Made by a program: the position numbers and the translations under genes. Under the pieces are notes generated by a model, which was not told the origin of the DNA, searched no databases, and was given only the letters and a program-made list of their open reading frames with translations. Shown one piece after another: positions 33,001 to 44,692 of a stretch of DNA of 64,000 bases. Position 1 is the first letter of the stretch, and each line of letters opens with the position of its first letter. This DNA comes from Punctularia strigosozonata HHB-11173 SS5 (taxonomy: Eukaryota > Basidiomycota > Agaricomycetes > Corticiales > Punctulariaceae): the NCBI RefSeq assembly GCF_000264995.1, contig NW_006767451.1, positions 93,165 through 157,164 of the forward strand, read 5' to 3'.

Positions 33001-34797
33001 GGCGAGGTTTTCCGTCCGGATATGCTCCTTCGATCCGTACACTCCGGTCCATTCGTCATCTATCCCAGCGACGAAGTGTTGGTTCGACAACGAGACCACG
33101 ACCGATGCACCTGCACCCATATCGACGATGCTCCGCATGAGCACCCACCACGCATCACGCGCCTTCCGCTCGCCTTCCGCCTTCAATGCAGCTTGCTCCT
33201 CGTCTTCATCCTCCTCCTCATCGCTATCCATATCCTCGTCCGTCTTCTCGGGCTTCTGAGGTCTCTCAACAAACCACGACCAGGATATGACCCTCCATGC
33301 GACGCAAGCGAGAGCACGGATGCTGCTGCGCCCGTGTCGCATGGCGACGTTAAGAAGCGCCTTGATCAAACGCCCGATGCGCTCGTCCCGACTCGCCCTC
33401 GCTCCTAGCAGGACGATGAGCGATGAGAGGCTACATAACGCCCAGACGGGGCCCTGGGCGGCATGGGAAGGGTCCGGCGTCTGGAGAGTAGTTCGGAAAG
33501 TCCGCACGAGCTGCGACTCCTTCGTAGGGGACGTCGCGGCCGAGGAGAATTTCGATGGAGACTTGGCTGGCGACGGACGGAACAGGATCTCGACGACGTG
33601 GGACGCGAGACTTTCTTGCAATGCATAAGATGGAGAAATAGACGCGTAAGCTTTCGCGAAACCCCCGAGGGCAAGCGTAGCTTGGGAGCGCATGGCCAAC
33701 GTTGAAGCCAGCAAGTTGTTCAACATGAAGGGGAGAAGAACGGCAAACGCCGGGACGAACACGTCCGGCGCATGCAGGGAAAGGTCGTGAATGGCCTGAG
33801 CGCAACATGGTATGAGTACGGGCTGCAGTAACGATGACACTGGAATGTACCTTGAGGCCATCACTAGCAGAGCCTTTCTTGCCTTCCCTGCCCAGCTCGC
33901 CCTCGATTCCGCGACGAAGAGCGTACGCTATACGATCCGCAGCAGGTTTCAGGTTATGAGCGGGAAGCCTCTGCGTCTGTAGAAGCCAGATGACAAGTGC
34001 GTGGGTTTTGCGGGCGTTCGGGGTCGGGAGGTAAGGAGCAAGGGGTATCGCCAAGATAGAAGTGAGAATTTGTTGCAGTTGAGCATCTACAAGACGTCTA
34101 AGTCAATTATCGATGGGTATATGCGCGGTATATGCGTACCGTTGAAAAGCTCGTATAACGTTGGTATTGTAAGGACAACGGCCAGAAGCTTGATGACCGC
34201 GTGCGTTGTCGTGCATAGATCCCGCGCGTATTTGACTTGCTCAGCAGACATACCGACGCGTTTGCCGTTCGGCGAGGGTTTCGGCGACGGGGGCGCGCCC
34301 TTGTCTTCCGCAGGAGGCGCGGGGTCTACCAAGGCGCGTCCAAGATCCCTTGACAACGCGTCGACGAACGCATCCGTGGCGCGAGCTATAGGCTGTAATA
34401 GCGGGCAGTGCCTGTCGGTATCGCTTGCTGTTGCAATTGTGGATCGCAGTCGTGCCGCAAGGACGGAATAAGATTCGATGAGCTCCTGAAGGGACGTGTC
34501 TAATTGGAGGATCGCGTCGACGGGTCGGGCCAGATATTGCGCGTCGTCGAGCGGACTCGACGGTTCCGGTGTAACCTCGCGTTGGCTTTCCCCCTCAAAT
34601 GGCAAGACTGCTTGTGTTTTCTTCAGGATAGAGCGTGTTGGTATGGTTTTAGGGTTGTAGGATAGTGGCTTAGAGGGCGACAGGGCAAGGTTGTGGTACT
34701 GGTTTTGCGAGCACCACACCACGCGAGAGCCCGCCGGCCTGAGGTTCTCCTTGACATTGCGGTGACTCGTCGCAGGCGGGGTAAGGAGGACGCTCAT
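30012..34797 (-). CDS. RIF1: Telomere-associated protein RIF1
   Basis: Seven exons join in phase to 1,486 residues: 34797-34140, 34086-33851, 33795-32599, 32541-32484, 32428-31897, 31843-30309 and 30256-30012. The N-terminal half is the alpha-helical Rif1_N repeat domain (KTHALVIWLLQTQRLP, GPVWALCSLSSLIVLLG), with an acidic stretch in its middle. The C-terminal third is Ser/Pro-rich, low complexity and basic, ending in an acidic/Ser tail. Two candidate PP1-docking motifs lie near the N-terminus: RVVW at residues 25-28 (RVxF/W class) and SILK at 56-59. In other fungi and animals RIF1 recruits PP1 to oppose DDK at late origins and restrains telomere length and DNA end resection. The motifs suggest the same role here. 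The gene looks intact. Confidence 0.9.
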
Positions 34798-35323
34798 GGC
34801 GTTGGTCGACGTCGCGATGAGTGTCTCGCTCGTGGCACGGCCTTGAAATAACGGTCGCGGTCATGTGCATTCTCTCACGACCATTAGTCACGTCGAACGC
34901 GACCAGAGTCAACGCGACGAGGTGACGCGTCTCCTAGACGCGAGTTGACCTTACCGGTATTAAGTAGATCTCTAAATATCCTTGTTCGGTTTCTTCTATA
35001 TAATCTGAGTACTTAATGGCTTGTTGTCAGCAATATCACCCTCCAGGATCGCCCAATCGTTTTCACGCAGTCACGGACCGGCGAGTTAGGTATAGGATAG
35101 CTTGGTGCGTTTGGAATGATACAGAGAATGAACCATTCCGTCAGGGGTGAAAAAATGCAGGCCAGATACGAACTTGAAGTCAGACTTGACGAGCTTAGGT
35201 AATCACTGACGTCTTTCCGGTCGACGCGACGTAGCCGACTGAGAATCGCCTCCCAAGCTGCATTGTCAACCGAGTCCATTGAAAAACGGCCATCTAGACA
35301 CACGTCTGGAACGCATCTTCAAG
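34798..35323. other. Divergent promoter region RIF1 / GH55
   Basis: About 525 bp between two divergent genes. A TATA-like CTATATAA at 34996-35003 faces the GH55 gene. I searched this stretch for an upstream exon encoding a signal peptide for the GH55 enzyme and did not find a convincing one. Confidence 0.4.
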
Positions 35324-38300
35324 ATGAGTCCATTTTGGATGGAAAGTATCCCGCACCGGGGCAAAGCGCCTTTTCACGCCGATTCCAATCAATACCAGGT
35401 CTTTCGAAACGTGAAAGACTTCGGAGCGAAGGGAGACGGCCTAACAGACGACACCAGTGCGATCAAGTTCAGTGTGACTCTCTCTAATTGCGATGACAAT
35501 AGGCTCATCGCGTGCACTCATTCCACTAGTTCCGCAATATCGTCCGGCGGCCGGTGCGGCGGTGGTCGCTGCGGGTCTTCTACGTGTGTATATTCTCTCT
35601 TAACGAAAACATCATCCCATCGGATACTGAGGTCCCCTGTAGCATATCTCCAGCGGTCGTCTACTTTCCAAAAGGGTAATATAACTGTTTAATATTCAGG
35701 GATCTACGCATATCACTATTCACCAGCGTATATCTTGTATCGGCTCCGATCATCGCGTACTATTACACGCAAATCATTGGAGATGGTACGTAGTCCTACC
35801 TTGGAGGGGCACAGAAAGTCCTACTCACAGTAATGACAGCCCGTCTTCCACCTACCATCATGGCCAGTTCCAACTTCGCGGGGATAGCAGTGATCGATGC
35901 GGATCCGTACATGGAAGGTGCAGATCACAATAGTGCACGTCTTCCCCTGGGATCAGCGGCTGACTGCTATCATGACAGGTGGCGCCAACTGGTATCAAAA
36001 TCAGAACAATTTGTGAGCTTCCCCACCTAGAAGAGCATGTATAGCTTGCTCATACAACCGATCGAGTTTCCGTTCTGTGAGGAATCTCGTGATTGATCTC
36101 AAAAGGATGCATGCCCGCACCACTGCCACCGGCCTGCACTGGCAAGTCTCTCAAGGTGAATGATGTCTATGTACCACCGATATAGAGCTGCAACAGCTGA
36201 TGCCCGACTTAAGCTACATCCCTGATCAACATCACTGTGAACATGTCAACTGAGCCTGGAAACAATCATCAAGGGGTACTGAGCCGATCTCGTGTGATAT
36301 TCGACGACAATTCACATTCTGAATATTGCAGATATTCATGGAGAATGGCTCCGGAGGTTTCATGGGCGGTAGGCTGCACCAATACATCCCGTTTCTGATT
36401 CTGAATGGTATTCCGCCGAAGATTTGGTCTTCAACGGTGGTGCGCAGCATGGATCAGCCGCTCTGGGACTGCGATGACCGTGATTCAGGTAAATACGGCG
36501 TATGGCTAGGAAATCAACAGTGAGCCATCCGCGTGATAATGCTACACTCCGTCATGAAGCTGATCGGCTCAGGTTTACTGTACGCAACATAACCGTGAAC
36601 AACGCGGAATCAGGTAAGGAACGAATATCAATCTGATGAAGTCAACTGATCAACATCCTCATATAGCGATATACTTGCATTGGAACTGGGGTGAGTGCTG
36701 AAGACCTCCCATGGATGGGGATTGAACCCCCGAAGGTTGGACATTTCAGAATGTCAAAATCAATAATTGTCAGGTCCGTTCCCATGTTTCCTCCCGGGAG
36801 CGTTCCCCGAGTGACCGCGACAAAGGTTGGATTCGACCTCAATACAGGAGGAACGACACCGGAAAACCAAGCGAGTTTCTTGATGCTTTGTTATATTTAT
36901 TCTCATTCTCAGTACTTGTTCTAGACTTCCGCAGCTCTGGCCGTCATTGACGCCTCGGCAACAGATACCAGAATGTTCTTACGCACATCGCAAGGGAGTC
37001 ACGAGAGCTTGGCTGGCTCAGTTGTCCTGAGCAACATCACCCTCACGCGCGTGCCTGTAGCAGTGCATGTTTCGGGCGGACCCGACCTTTTGCCTGGAAC
37101 AGAGAAGACTAAAATCATCGACAGCTGGGCCCAAGGAAATGTATACACCGGTAGTCAAGCTTCACCAGCGTTCACGCAGGGCCCATTGTCTTCCCGGCCG
37201 AAACCTAGAGCGCTGCTCAACGACAAAGGCCAAATATACGGAAAAGGACACCCCCAATACGAAGGCCACGGCGTGGACGACTTCATCAGCGTCAAAGCTG
37301 AAGGCGCACGCGGCGACGGGCAGACCGACGACACTGCCGCTATACAAAAAATCCTAAATCAGGTCAGTCGCACTTCGACATTTACGAGTATTGTTAAGGT
37401 AAAGCGAGGCATCCAGTTTGCCGCGACCAAAATCGTTTTCTTCGACCATGGCGTATATGTTGTATCTTCGACGATTTTCATTCCCGTGAGTTCGTTTGCG
37501 TTTCAGGTGCCAAGCCAAACTCGTGACATACCATAGCCCAATGCTCGCATCGTCGGCGAAGCGTGGTCTGTGATTATGGGAGTTGGACCGAACTTCGAAC
37601 GAGAATCACATCCAAGGGTTGTCGTTAAGGTCGGCCAAATGGGCGATACTGGTCTTGTTGAGATCACAGACGTCATATTTGCTACGCGAGGGTCAAGTGA
37701 GCCGTTGGCCATGGTATGCACGATCACCCATATTGACTCTATTTAAGCCCCAGGTGCCATCATCGTTGAATGGAATGTTCACGATGCAACTACGAGCCGC
37801 GGCGGAATGTGGGATACGCATATAAGGCGAGGATCTTTCTGTGATCGTTAATATCTCCGCTCACGTCGCAGAATCCAGGCTTGGTGGAGGTACGCTTCCC
37901 TGTTTTCCATGCGCAACTTGTTTCAAACAATGAGGATGCTGCAGCTGTCGGTACCTTACAGGAAGCGGCGCAATGTTCGTCCGACAAAGCGGATGCTAAC
38001 GTATACGCTGCCTTCCTTGGACTTCACCTTACCAGAGACTCGACGGCTTATTTGGAGGTACGGTCGTAATCACATCCGCCACTGGCGATGTTCACAACGG
38101 TCTGTATAGGGAACTTGGGTCTGGCTTGCGGACCATGACTTGGACTATGGCGAAGGCTCAACCCAAATCACTTTGTTCAGCGGACGAGGAATCCTTTCAG
38201 AGTCGCAGGGACCCGTCTGGATGATTGGAACAGGTGCGAAGCTATTCACCCTGCTTTGTTCCAGTTCCTGATATGATTGCATTGCACAGGATGTAAGTTG

Positions 38301-39048
38301 ATAGGAGAACATGTAAAGAGTTCCCGTGTCTGACAGCCTGCAGCAGAACACCACGTTCTATACCAGTACAGCTTAGTGGGCGCCAAGGACCACTACATGG
38401 GCCTCATTCAGACGGAGACAGTGAGCCTCGCGCGTCCCCTCTCGCTTGACATACACTGAGTAGATGCATTGTCCTGCAGCCATACTACCAGCCACTTCCT
38501 GCACCTCCTGCGCCATGCTCCTTGCACGCTGAATACCACGACCCGCCCGCTAATTCGTTTACACATCAAGCAGCGTGGGGGCTTTGGGTGCGCAAGTCGT
38601 CGGGAATCATCGTCTTCGGTAGGCCGCATTACCCATCCTTCTGCCTCTTCGTATATACGCTTACAGACATCGTTGAAAAGGCGCGGGACTGTATAGCTTC
38701 TTTTCTGTGCGTCTTCGAAACACCGTTACCTCGCTAACAACCAGCCATTGACCGGGTGCTTGCAATTTTCCATCAAAGAACTACACCCAGGCGTGCATCG
38801 CCGACAAGTCGTGCCAATCGCACATCGCGAACGTCGACGAAGGGTCGGATATCGAGATCTACAGCCTGTCCACCGTGGGCACGATGTGGATGTGAGTCGG
38901 CTCAGCTTCGTTTCTTTCTTTCCAACATCGCGTTTGATCCACGCTGCGCAGGCTCAGCGTCGAAGGCGAGGGCATCATCAACTGGAGCAAGAATAGGAAC
39001 GGGTTCGCAGAGACAGCGACGGCGTGGGCGAAGAGTTGGTCTTCATGA
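35324..39048 (+). CDS. Glycoside hydrolase family 55 exo-beta-1,3-glucanase
   Basis: A many-exon gene whose translation follows the GH55 family from near its N-terminus to its end. Segments include SPFWMESIPHRGKAPF, YQVFRNVKDFGAKGDGLTDD, ATGLHWQVSQATSLINIT, GIFMENGSGGFMGDLVFNG, the second-half repeat of GAxGDGxTDDTAAI (residues GARGDGQTDDTAAI), VGEAWSVIMG, IIVEWNVHD and GLIQTETPYYQP, ending in TATAWAKSWSS. Two tandem right-handed beta-helix halves are therefore present. GH55 enzymes cut beta-1,3-glucan of fungal walls and glucan sheaths. Two introns appear to start with GC (36871-36924 and 37827-37878), and an 11-nt exon lies at 37879-37889. Family members are secreted, but no signal peptide is visible: ATG 35324 or an in-frame ATG at 35279 starts directly before the catalytic domain, so a first exon may be missing. 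Confidence 0.85.
37879..37889 (+). other. 11-nt micro-exon of the GH55 gene
   Basis: GCTTGGTGGAG lies between a GC-AG intron on the left and a GT-AG intron (37890-37944) on the right. It encodes the LGG of the family segment WDTHIRLGG and keeps the frame into VGTLQEAAQC. Confidence 0.55.
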
Positions 39049-40501
39049 GCGCCTCGGCGGGCTTACTGCGGCCTGTTCTCATATCCGAGGATGATATCCA
39101 TCCAGGACGACCTTCTCATCCGCACGAGCAGAGACGGCCCGACTGCGAATGCACGATAAACAGATCTCTTTTATTCCATTCATGTATCGTGTCGCAATAC
39201 ACGGCAGTGCCACCCTGCACGACCCTCTAATAGTAACGTACAGGAAACTCGGCTTTTGGGAAGAGACTATCTACTGCCTTGTCTACTGACGTGTAGTAGG
39301 ACTTCTACGAACAACGAATGCCCGGACCTGGAAGTAGAGAGAAGACGAGGGAAGAATAGACGGAGATTATATGGGTGAGGGTAAGGGGAGTTAAGATAGA
39401 GCTGGGAGGGTGCGCGACCATTGGAACCGTCTGGACGGGCGCGATGGATGGATAGGGATGGACAACAGACGTAGAGCGAGGGAAAACACGGAACTTGAGA
39501 CGCGGACGTATAATGAAGAAGCCGAAGTCGAAGCCGGGAGTTAATGGGGAATGCGATGCGCGGCGTCATGGGTCATATCGCCGGTACCTAGGGCCGTGAA
39601 GCCGTGCTCTTGAACGATCTGAGCAGGGGAAGTCGAGGATTCCGGCGGATATGATCATGGGAGCGTGACCACGGTATTATCGGTGCGAAAGGGGAATGCA
39701 TATGCATATGGTGGTAAAAGGCACAAGCAGGAATATGGAACACCGGGGCACAAGCGATAGGTAAACACGACGACAAATGGGCACAAGACGAATTAGTCGT
39801 CACGGTCGGACGTCGTGACTCGTGATAGAATTCCGTGCGGCAGGGGAGACGAAGACAGGCGATTATGTATAAGGGCTCGTGGTGAGTGTACTTTTTGGAC
39901 GTCGACGATGGTGGCGTCGCGGGACATCAGTGGGAGGCGAAGGAGGCGCAGGGAAATGGGAGACGATGGACACGACGGTATAAGGGGGACTAGAGCCGAT
40001 CCGCGGAGGGAGCAAGAGCACGATGAAGATGAGATGAGATCTGATTGGCTTGTCGGCGGCGACTCGTCGTCATAGACATCGCACGGCAGGTCTATCCTCG
40101 AGCAAGGGGGGTCGAGTTCCGCCAACAGCTTCTCTTCATCTGGACTATTGGATCCCACCAACCGGATAGGAGCCGCGCCACCGCCGATCGCAAGATTATC
40201 GCGTGCATCTTGGAAGGGCACGAGGCAAATCAGCGAGGGCACGCTCCACCAAACAAGTCCATCTCTCGAGCAGAGAGGAACGCGTTAACGCCCCCGCACG
40301 AGATGATCCATGCGTTATCGTGCCTGCATCAGTCGAGATAATGAACGCGAAGCACGTTGTCGAGTTTTAAGATGAATGAGCGGGGGAAGAAGGGCCAAGA
40401 GCAGACGAGCAAGATAAACCGAGCATCGATGCAAACCGGAACAACGAGACGAGCAGGGAAAAGGGAGACGAGCCAAGAGGAACGGACGCTGTGATCAGCG
40501 C
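39049..40501. other. Intergenic, convergent 3' flanks
   Basis: 1.45 kb between the GH55 stop and the stop of the zinc-finger gene. It contains Ser/Pro-coding open frames on the minus strand but no recognisable protein. It probably includes both 3' UTRs. Confidence 0.4.
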
Positions 40502-43286
40502 TCACTGCCTCTGCGACTGCGTCCACGGCATGTATCCGCTCGCCGCGTTCGCGTCCCGAGTGGCCGAATTCTGCGCCTGAGCCTGCGCCGCGAGCGCGCC
40601 GAACCGCTGCTGGAAAGCGACCGGATTTTGCGCCGCGAACTGCTGGAACTGCGCGAGCGCGCTCTGCATCGCCTGGCTGTTGGACGCGTTTTGTTGCTGT
40701 TGGTGGGTCGCCTGCGCGGACGCGGCGACGGGAGAGTGCGGCTGGGAGTTAGGCCGGGAGGCAGGTTGCGACGGCGTAGGGCGGACCCGGGGCGGAACAC
40801 CAGTGGTGGGCGTCGACGGAGTCGAGTGGCGGGTATTGGACGACGACGACCTGCCGTGGCCGGCGTGATTCCTAAGCGACTCGTGCTGGCCGGATGCGAG
40901 GAGCGTCAGACCGATGGCGCCGTGGTCACCCGAGTGCTGGTAGTGATACCCTATATGCATATATTCAGTCACCTATGCATTGAAAGAAACGCTGAAGACC
41001 GAACTTACGGAGACCGTTCATATTCTTGTACCGTCGCTGGCAGTCGCCGATGCCGCAGGCAAAGGGACGTAACCGCCTCTCGGCCTCCCTCTCGACTTCG
41101 CGCATCTCCTGCTCCGTGATGTTGATCCCGCAATTCTCGAGACCGGTTCCGTTCAACGTCAGTCCACCTTCTCCATCGACGCTGACACCCTCTCCGTTGA
41201 TGCTGATGCCCTTTTGAGCAAGCTTGGACGCGAGAAGGGCCTGCACCTGCTCGAGGTCCTTGGGCGGCGCGAAGTTGCACGAGCCGTGGGTCATATGATA
41301 CTTCAGCCCGTTCGCCTGCTTGTACGACTTGTTGCAGTTCGGCTTGGGGCAGCGGAAGGGCTTGGACAGCAAGAGCGACGACGCGGGGCGTGAGAGCGTC
41401 GTCGACGCGGCAGCCTTGGACGTCGACGCGCGGCCTGCCGAGCCCGACGCGGTCGACGACGACGACGGCTTCGACGACGACGCGACGCCTCCGGAAGCGC
41501 TAGCGGGGAAGTAGGAGTTGTTCGGCGCGGGGCTGGCGACGCGCGAGGCGGCGGGCGTGCCGGCGGGCGTGTTCTCGGTGCTGCTGAACACGAGCGCGGG
41601 GCTGACGGCGTACGGGCTTCCCTCGCGGCTCGCGCCCGCGCTGGTCGCCTGCGCCGGGCGGGCGGGTGACGGGTGCTCCGCGATGGGCGTGGAAACGGCG
41701 CCGGGCATCGCCGAGGAGTAGTCCGAGTATCCCCGGAAGGCGGAAAAAGCTTCTTCCATGCCGGAGCCCGCGAGGGAGGAGGAGCGCGCGCCGGTGGAGG
41801 GCAGCGGGCTGTAGTCGCTCCCTTGTTGGCCGTAGGGGACCGCGCTCCGACCCCGGAGGAGGACGGTTGTGTCGAATGCCGAGACGGGAGAAGACGAGAG
41901 CTGCGGCGAGGGATAAGCGGAGAGAGGGGTGGTAAGAGGTGTGTCTGGAGGCGTCGAGGCTCCGGACGACATTGGAGACGGGTTGGATGATGCGGGTGAC
42001 TCGTCGAACTCCATGTCATCCGGGTCAAACGGTCCCGGGCTGTACTCCGAGGTGTGAGCGTAATTCTGAGCTTGCGACTCCTCATGACTCGAGTGGGTCG
42101 GGGACGTTGGCTGAGTCTGCATCGACTGTTGAGCCGACTGCTGCTGAGCGAGCTGTTGCTGTGCTTGGGCGTACGCCGCGTATTGCGCCGGTGTCCACGT
42201 AGGGGGCTGCATGAGTTGCGTTTGCTGGGTGTGAGGGTCGACGATGACGACGTGCGATTCTTCGAAGTGATCGACGAGGGCGTGGAGGTCGGTCAGGTTG
42301 AGGCCGCAACATGTAAAATTCCGGCACTATTAGTAGCCCCGCGGTGGTCAAATGAGCAATTCCGGCAAGCGGTATCGAAGCGGGGACACGTTGACGATGG
42401 AGGGGTGATTCCATTCCAGACGAGCCGGTAATAGCCGCAGGATTCAAATGCGTCGTGGAGCGGCGGTCAAGTGATGGCGTTGCGTGAATGGTCGTCCATA
42501 AGAGGATAGGGGCCGGAGGGGAAGATAGCGGAGGAGCAATAGAGCGAAGCGGCAAAGTCAGCGTGCGGTTCCGACGAGAAGGGACATGAAACGCGGGGGG
42601 GAGGGGCATATGGACGGATGACTGCGCAATCAGAACAGCGACACTTACGTGTTCGTCGGCCCGCTCCATGAGCTTGACGGCGTTCGCAAGCGACCCGCGG
42701 TCGCTCTCGACTGAAGTGCTCATCAACTTCGTTCTATGTGTGGCGCGCATTAGCAATCGATGCGTCTCGGAGCAGTAAAGAGAGGGCCAAAGATAGACCA
42801 TGACGGTGTCCATTCAATGTACGAATGCACGAAAACTCACTCTAGGGAACCAGGCATCGGCGAGACGCCAGTGTAGTAACGGGTCCCGAACGACGAGTCG
42901 CGCCACGACAGGGGCGAGTCCAGAAAGTGGCGGGTGTAGGACGCCGGGTTGAACGACCCGCTCGAGGACATTACCGAGGACATAGCGACGTCCTGAACAT
43001 TCTGATCTTGGGCGTGAGTCGGGAGAGAGATGGGTTGGGATGTCGTCGCCGCCATGGTCGGAGTGGCTGTACCAAAAGTTGGGTAGAAGTCGCTGGTACT
43101 GATGGTGGGCGTCGTCGCGAGAGACGGTGAGGAAAGGTGGCTGGTCGCCGTGGCGGAGGACGAGCAAGTAGAGTAAACGTCGGCGGGTGAGACGAGCGCC
43201 GTATTATATGGTAATAGGGGGAAGCTGAGAGTCGTTGGTCGGTGGGAGTTCGATGGGCCCTGACTGACTTGGGGCCGGCTATACAT
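40502..43286 (-). CDS. SFP1-like C2H2 zinc-finger transcription factor
   Basis: Four exons join in phase: 43286-42841, 42733-42649, 42326-41009 and 40950-40502, giving 765 residues if ATG 43286 is used. An atypical first finger, FTCCGLNLTDLHALVDHFEE then SH, is followed by a long Ser/Pro/Ala- and Gln-rich region. Then come two C2H2 fingers near the C-terminal third: FRCPKPNCNKSYKQANGLKY with H-x3-H, and FACGIGDCQRRYKNMNGLRY with a His pair. The split of the last finger over an intron joins exactly. This architecture matches fungal SFP1-type regulators, which link nutrient and TOR signals to ribosome biogenesis and cell size. The start is uncertain: the frame is open upstream to 43466, ATG 43286 lies in a TATA-like string, and the next Met is at 43061. 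Confidence 0.82.
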
Positions 43287-43876
43287 ATAACGCTCTCCGG
43301 TCCGAACCGTTCTGATTGGTCCAGCTGCGACTTCCACCGCGCCACGCGCAAGCTGGCTTACCCCACCAACGATCGGACCGGTAAACAGCTCGGCTTCCCG
43401 CTTATTCAGCAGCAGCTCAGCATTCACTCCCGCTAGCCCGCAGGCTGTGACTGGAGGCGTACGCATGCAACCAACAGCGCCTCACCGGGCCCGCACATGA
43501 AGAACACCGAACGAGACAAAGACTCTGACCAAGCCTGCGCGCGCCCTGCCGTAAGATTACCTCCGGTAGGCAGCGTGTCGCTACCCAGACCTTCGTGAGG
43601 CGCCGCGAGGTGGTTGACCGCCTCGCGCCCTGGCTTCGCGCTATTGCGCCCGTACCACGCAACGTCTGCGCACCCACCGTCGAAGTGATGCACGCCTACA
43701 CGTGGCGACCTGTATCCTACGCCCGAATCACCCAGTGCGAACGAACATGGGTATCCGCCCTAAGCCCAAATCCTTCTCTTCCAATTCGTGGATGAAGGCG
43801 GGCGGCACTGGGCAAGGGGCAGAGATGCCCCGTCGAGGGGGGCGGATCGGCCTGCATTTCGTCCCCCCGATTGAAC
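43287..43876. other. Divergent intergenic region
   Basis: 590 bp, GC-rich, upstream of the zinc-finger gene and of a weak hypothetical gene. No convincing motif beyond the TATA-like TTATATGTATAG (minus strand, at about 43290-43279). Confidence 0.35.
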
Positions 43877-44692
43877 CAGTTCATGTCCGATCACCCCATC
43901 ATTCTGTCGTTAGACCTCGACCTCAGCTCGAGCAGACACGTGCTACGACCGCAGCCCAACGATCGTCCTTGGAAACCTGTCCTCGACGACCACCACGAAT
44001 TGGCGCTGAATCAACCCAATCCGTTCGTGGACGGCAAAAGGCTAACGCTGGGACTGCCCGTCGTACGAAAGAGGGAATCGATGTTTACGTGGATGTGGCG
44101 CATCCAGATGTTGCTTACGCCAAGCCGCGAATCGCCCCCCTCCGTCTTCCTCGACATACGCCGCCAGCGTACGTATTCTGGGCCCTTCTCCAGACCCTCC
44201 TCCCCCAGCGGACGTGTCAAACGACCGATGGTCCGTCTACGGCCAGCACTCCACCAATACAGCAACAGCCTCGCCGGCGGCTCCCGCGAACCTTGCTGCA
44301 CCGCTTTTGGCTCCGGGCCTTGACGATGCCCCTCGGCGCTCGCACAAACCTGGCACTTGCCTCTCACCTCCTCGGCGCCTCCTGCTCTGCTTCCTTGTCC
44401 TTCGTATGGTCAACGGCGCTCCTCGCGCGCGTCGGCCTCCGACCGGTGCGGGCGTAGGTGCGGTGCCCATGCGCTCGCTGCTTACTGTACGACTGCCCCG
44501 GATCTTCCTCCGTATATACGAGGTTCTTGTGTCCAGATCTTCGACGTCGACGTACAGACTTGGAAACTGATCCGGAAGATGTGGCCTCCGGCCTGGGCGG
44601 AGGAAGGGTGCGCGTTCATTGCCCTGCTAAGCTTAGCATACCGGGTAACGGGTATCTCGTTAGCCGTCCACCAGCTCATGCTCGGCCATTGA
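43877..44692 (+). CDS. Hypothetical three-exon protein
   Basis: A possible gene supported only by splice logic. Exons 43877-44168, 44209-44486 and 44537-44692 join in phase through GT-AG introns of 40 and 50 bp and end at TGA 44690-44692. The protein would begin MSDHPIILSLDLDLS, contain WSVYGQHSTNTATASPAAPA and a basic, Pro-rich middle, and end with a hydrophobic EEGCAFIALLSLAYRVTG stretch. I recognise no family. The region is GC-rich, where long frames arise by chance, and the 40-bp intron is short, so this remains doubtful. It would be divergent from the SFP1-like gene. Confidence 0.28.

Noticed and set aside
36700-36760. tRNA-like GGGGATTGAACCCCC string
   Set aside because: It lies in a GH55 intron, and no cloverleaf can be drawn from the flanking sequence.
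41303-42085. 260-codon minus-strand frame within the SFP1-like gene
   Set aside because: Its composition (runs of Arg, Pro, Ser) is that of an alternative frame of a GC-rich Ser/Pro region; the zinc-finger frame is the coding one.
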